Shown: positions 62,744-64,000 of the stretch, in pieces | Numbering within the stretch: the stretch's first letter is position 1 | Layout: every line of letters starts with the position of its first letter | Origin: Erythrobacter sp. CCH5-A1 | Lineage (GTDB): Bacteria > Pseudomonadota > Alphaproteobacteria > Sphingomonadales > Sphingomonadaceae | Assembly: GCF_001557115.1 (NCBI RefSeq) | Contig: NZ_LSKQ01000105.1 | Coordinates: forward strand, 3,842 to 67,841 | Length of the DNA: 64,000 nucleotides | Direction of reading: 5' to 3' | The notes under the pieces: model-generated | What the model was told of the DNA's origin: nothing | Databases searched by the model: none | The model's input: the letters and a program-made list of their open reading frames with translations, nothing else | Program-made: the position numbers and the translations under genes

Positions 62744-63115
62744 ATGCACCTTGTCCACGATCCCGCCGCACCGCCTGCCGAGCTCATCACCTTCGACGAC
62801 TTCCTCAATGTCGACATCCGCGCCGGGCGGATCATCGCCGCCGAACCCTATCCCGAGGCCAGAAAGCCCTCGTTCAAGCTCACCATCGACTTCGGCCCCG
62901 GCGTGGGCGTGAAGCGCTCCTCCGCCCAAGTCGCCGAGCTCTACACGCCCGAAGTGCTCGAGGGGCGGATGGTCGCCGCGGTCGTCAACTTCCCCCCGCG
63001 CCAGATCGGCAAGTTCATGTCCGAAGTTCTGACGCTGGGCTTCCCGGATGAAGAGGGCCGGGTGGTGCTGTTTCAGCCCGACAGAGCGGTGCCCTTGGGT
63101 GCGCGGCTGTTCTAG
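62744..63115 (+). CDS. CsaA-like tRNA-binding protein
   Basis: The 123-residue protein is an OB-fold tRNA-binding domain of the CsaA/Trbp111 type. It has FDDFLNVDIRAGRIIAAEPYPEARKPSFKLTIDFG, then VAAVVNFPPRQIGKFMSEVLTLGF. CsaA binds tRNA and can act as a chaperone-like protein tied to export. The length is typical for the stand-alone form. The start lies 91 bases from the divergent MAPEG gene. Confidence 0.9.
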   Translation: MHLVHDPAAPPAELITFDDFLNVDIRAGRIIAAEPYPEARKPSFKLTIDFGPGVGVKRSSAQVAELYTPEVLEGRMVAAVVNFPPRQIGKFMSEVLTLGFPDEEGRVVLFQPDRAVPLGARLF

Positions 63116-63121
63116 ACCGCT

Positions 63122-63898
63122 CTAGCGCTGCGTGTGGCGTCGGCGCCATTCCGACGGCGTCATGCCGTGCTGCTGGACGAACACCCGCGCGAGCGCCTGC
63201 GGGGTCTCGTAGCCGACCGCCAGTGCGATCTCGATGATCCGCATGTCGCTCGCCGCCAGCAGCTCGGCGGCGCGCGCTATCCTGAGCTTCTGCTGGTAGC
63301 GGTAGGGCGGCATGCCCATGGTGCGGGCAAAGGCGCGGGAAAAATGGAAGGGCGAGAGGCGGGCGATCGCGGCGAGTTCGCCGAGCGGCACGCGCCGCTC
63401 GATATTGGCGGCGAGGAAGGCGGTGGTGCGCCGCGCCTGCCACGGCGCCAGACCGCCGCGCGCCTCGCCCTGCTGCCGCCGCTCGCCCGAGAGCAGCAGC
63501 AGCCGCCACAAGAGCACCTGGCGCAGGGCATCGAACAGCAGTGGATCTGGCGCCGCCCCGCCCGATACGAGCGTGTGGATCATCGCCGCGAGCGTGTGGG
63601 CTTCGGGGTCGGTGATCGCGGGCAGGGGCTCGAACCGCATCGCGTGCGTGGTTTCGGCGGCGGCGAGGAAGGCGGCGTCGAAGGCAATCGAGAACCAGTT
63701 GCAGCTCTCGGTCGGCGCGGGCGGTCCGGCGACCCGCAGCGCGCGGCCCGCGACGCGGCGGTCGATGCCATCGGAACCGTTCACCCGGAACAGCGCCAGC
63801 GCGTGGTCACGGCTGGGGGCGGGAGCGAGCGCGGCGCGACCCGATGCGGGGCGGCTGGGTGCGGGACGCGGGATCGGGATGGTCGCGAGCTGGGTCAT
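63122..63898 (-). CDS. AraC-family transcriptional regulator
   Basis: The 258-residue protein has a C-terminal AraC double helix-turn-helix (about residues 160-255: PLGELAAIARLSPFHFSRAFARTMGMPPYRYQQKLRIARAAELL, then EIALAVGYETPQALARVFVQQHGMTPSEWRRR). The variable N-terminal part should bind an effector. The ATG at 63898 has AAGGA ten bases before it, and the longer reading to 63988 is Arg-rich. It is convergent with csaA. The 102 bases to its right hold no clear gene. Confidence 0.85.
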   Translation of the reverse strand: MTQLATIPIPRPAPSRPASGRAALAPAPSRDHALALFRVNGSDGIDRRVAGRALRVAGPPAPTESCNWFSIAFDAAFLAAAETTHAMRFEPLPAITDPEAHTLAAMIHTLVSGGAAPDPLLFDALRQVLLWRLLLLSGERRQQGEARGGLAPWQARRTTAFLAANIERRVPLGELAAIARLSPFHFSRAFARTMGMPPYRYQQKLRIARAAELLAASDMRIIEIALAVGYETPQALARVFVQQHGMTPSEWRRRHTQR

Positions 63899-64000
63899 GG
63901 GGGAGCCGTCCTTCCTCCGCATCATCCCCCGCGCGCGCCTGCACGGCAAGGCTTGGGGCCGCGATCTTTCGGGGGGGCTGCGGCTCACCCGAAGCGGTGG

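Noticed and set aside
1..64000. CRISPR array, tRNA/rRNA gene, prophage or insertion sequence
   Set aside because: No direct-repeat array, cloverleaf-like gene, transposase, integrase or phage protein was seen on reading the window. A dedicated tRNA scan could still be run.

Overview
The window is high-GC, gene-dense chromosomal DNA from an alphaproteobacterium, most likely Sphingomonadales and possibly the Erythrobacteraceae (Erythrobacter/Porphyrobacter type). The evidence is a set of alphaproteobacterial marker genes (DUF1489, MucR/Ros, dciA-dsbA beside mutY, the nifU-tsaB-rimI-fur-miaB-phoH-ybeY-corC neighbourhood) together with large TonB-dependent receptors and a flavin halogenase-like gene in a sugar locus. 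The taxonomic call is inference from gene content. I saw no rRNA, tRNA, CRISPR array, transposase, integrase or phage gene.

Positions 1-24345 are mostly housekeeping. A DsbA-like protein and a DciA-like protein run left and mutY runs right. A coupled set follows: serine hydrolase, nudC, a FrnE-like oxidoreductase, a small membrane protein, a stress-type protein and an HdeD-like protein. A leftward Rieske oxygenase / NTF2-like / SDR operon and mgtE come next. Then come a cyclophilin, miaB, phoH, ybeY and corC facing right, and plsC, fur, mucR, rimI, tsaB, a nitroreductase and nifU facing left. The two groups meet near 19.9 kb. Their order fits an inversion of about 7.5 kb inside a usually collinear alphaproteobacterial block.

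Positions 24471-36781 hold a two-domain M16 peptidase, a class II DAHP synthase, an ergothioneine pair (egtB-egtD), a renalase-like flavoprotein, and a leftward surface-glycan-type operon (nucleotidyltransferase, CDP-glycerol glycerophosphotransferase-like protein, FkbM methyltransferase).

Positions 35270-46019 form a beta-glucan utilisation locus. A tryptophan-halogenase-like flavoprotein is divergent from a TonB receptor, and the receptor is followed by a GH16 glucanase, a LacI regulator, an MFS transporter and a GH3 lipoprotein beta-glucosidase. Two LacI-type operators with the same half-site lie before the receptor and before the GH3 gene. The likely flow is outer-membrane uptake of glucan pieces, cleavage by GH16 and GH3, and import by the MFS protein. 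Next to the locus is an alkylsulfatase of the metallo-beta-lactamase fold.

Positions 48187-52471 carry an unrecognised protein that looks like a catalytically dead isopropylmalate/isocitrate dehydrogenase, two paralogous ArsR regulators, and a carbonic anhydrase plus SulP transporter operon whose upstream region holds a 30-bp palindrome. This is the least explained part of the window. The remainder holds an acyl-CoA dehydrogenase, a second TonB receptor, a likely methylsuccinyl-CoA dehydrogenase, a single-domain response regulator, a tyrosine phosphatase, trxB, two MAPEG proteins, a CsaA-like tRNA-binding protein and an AraC regulator.
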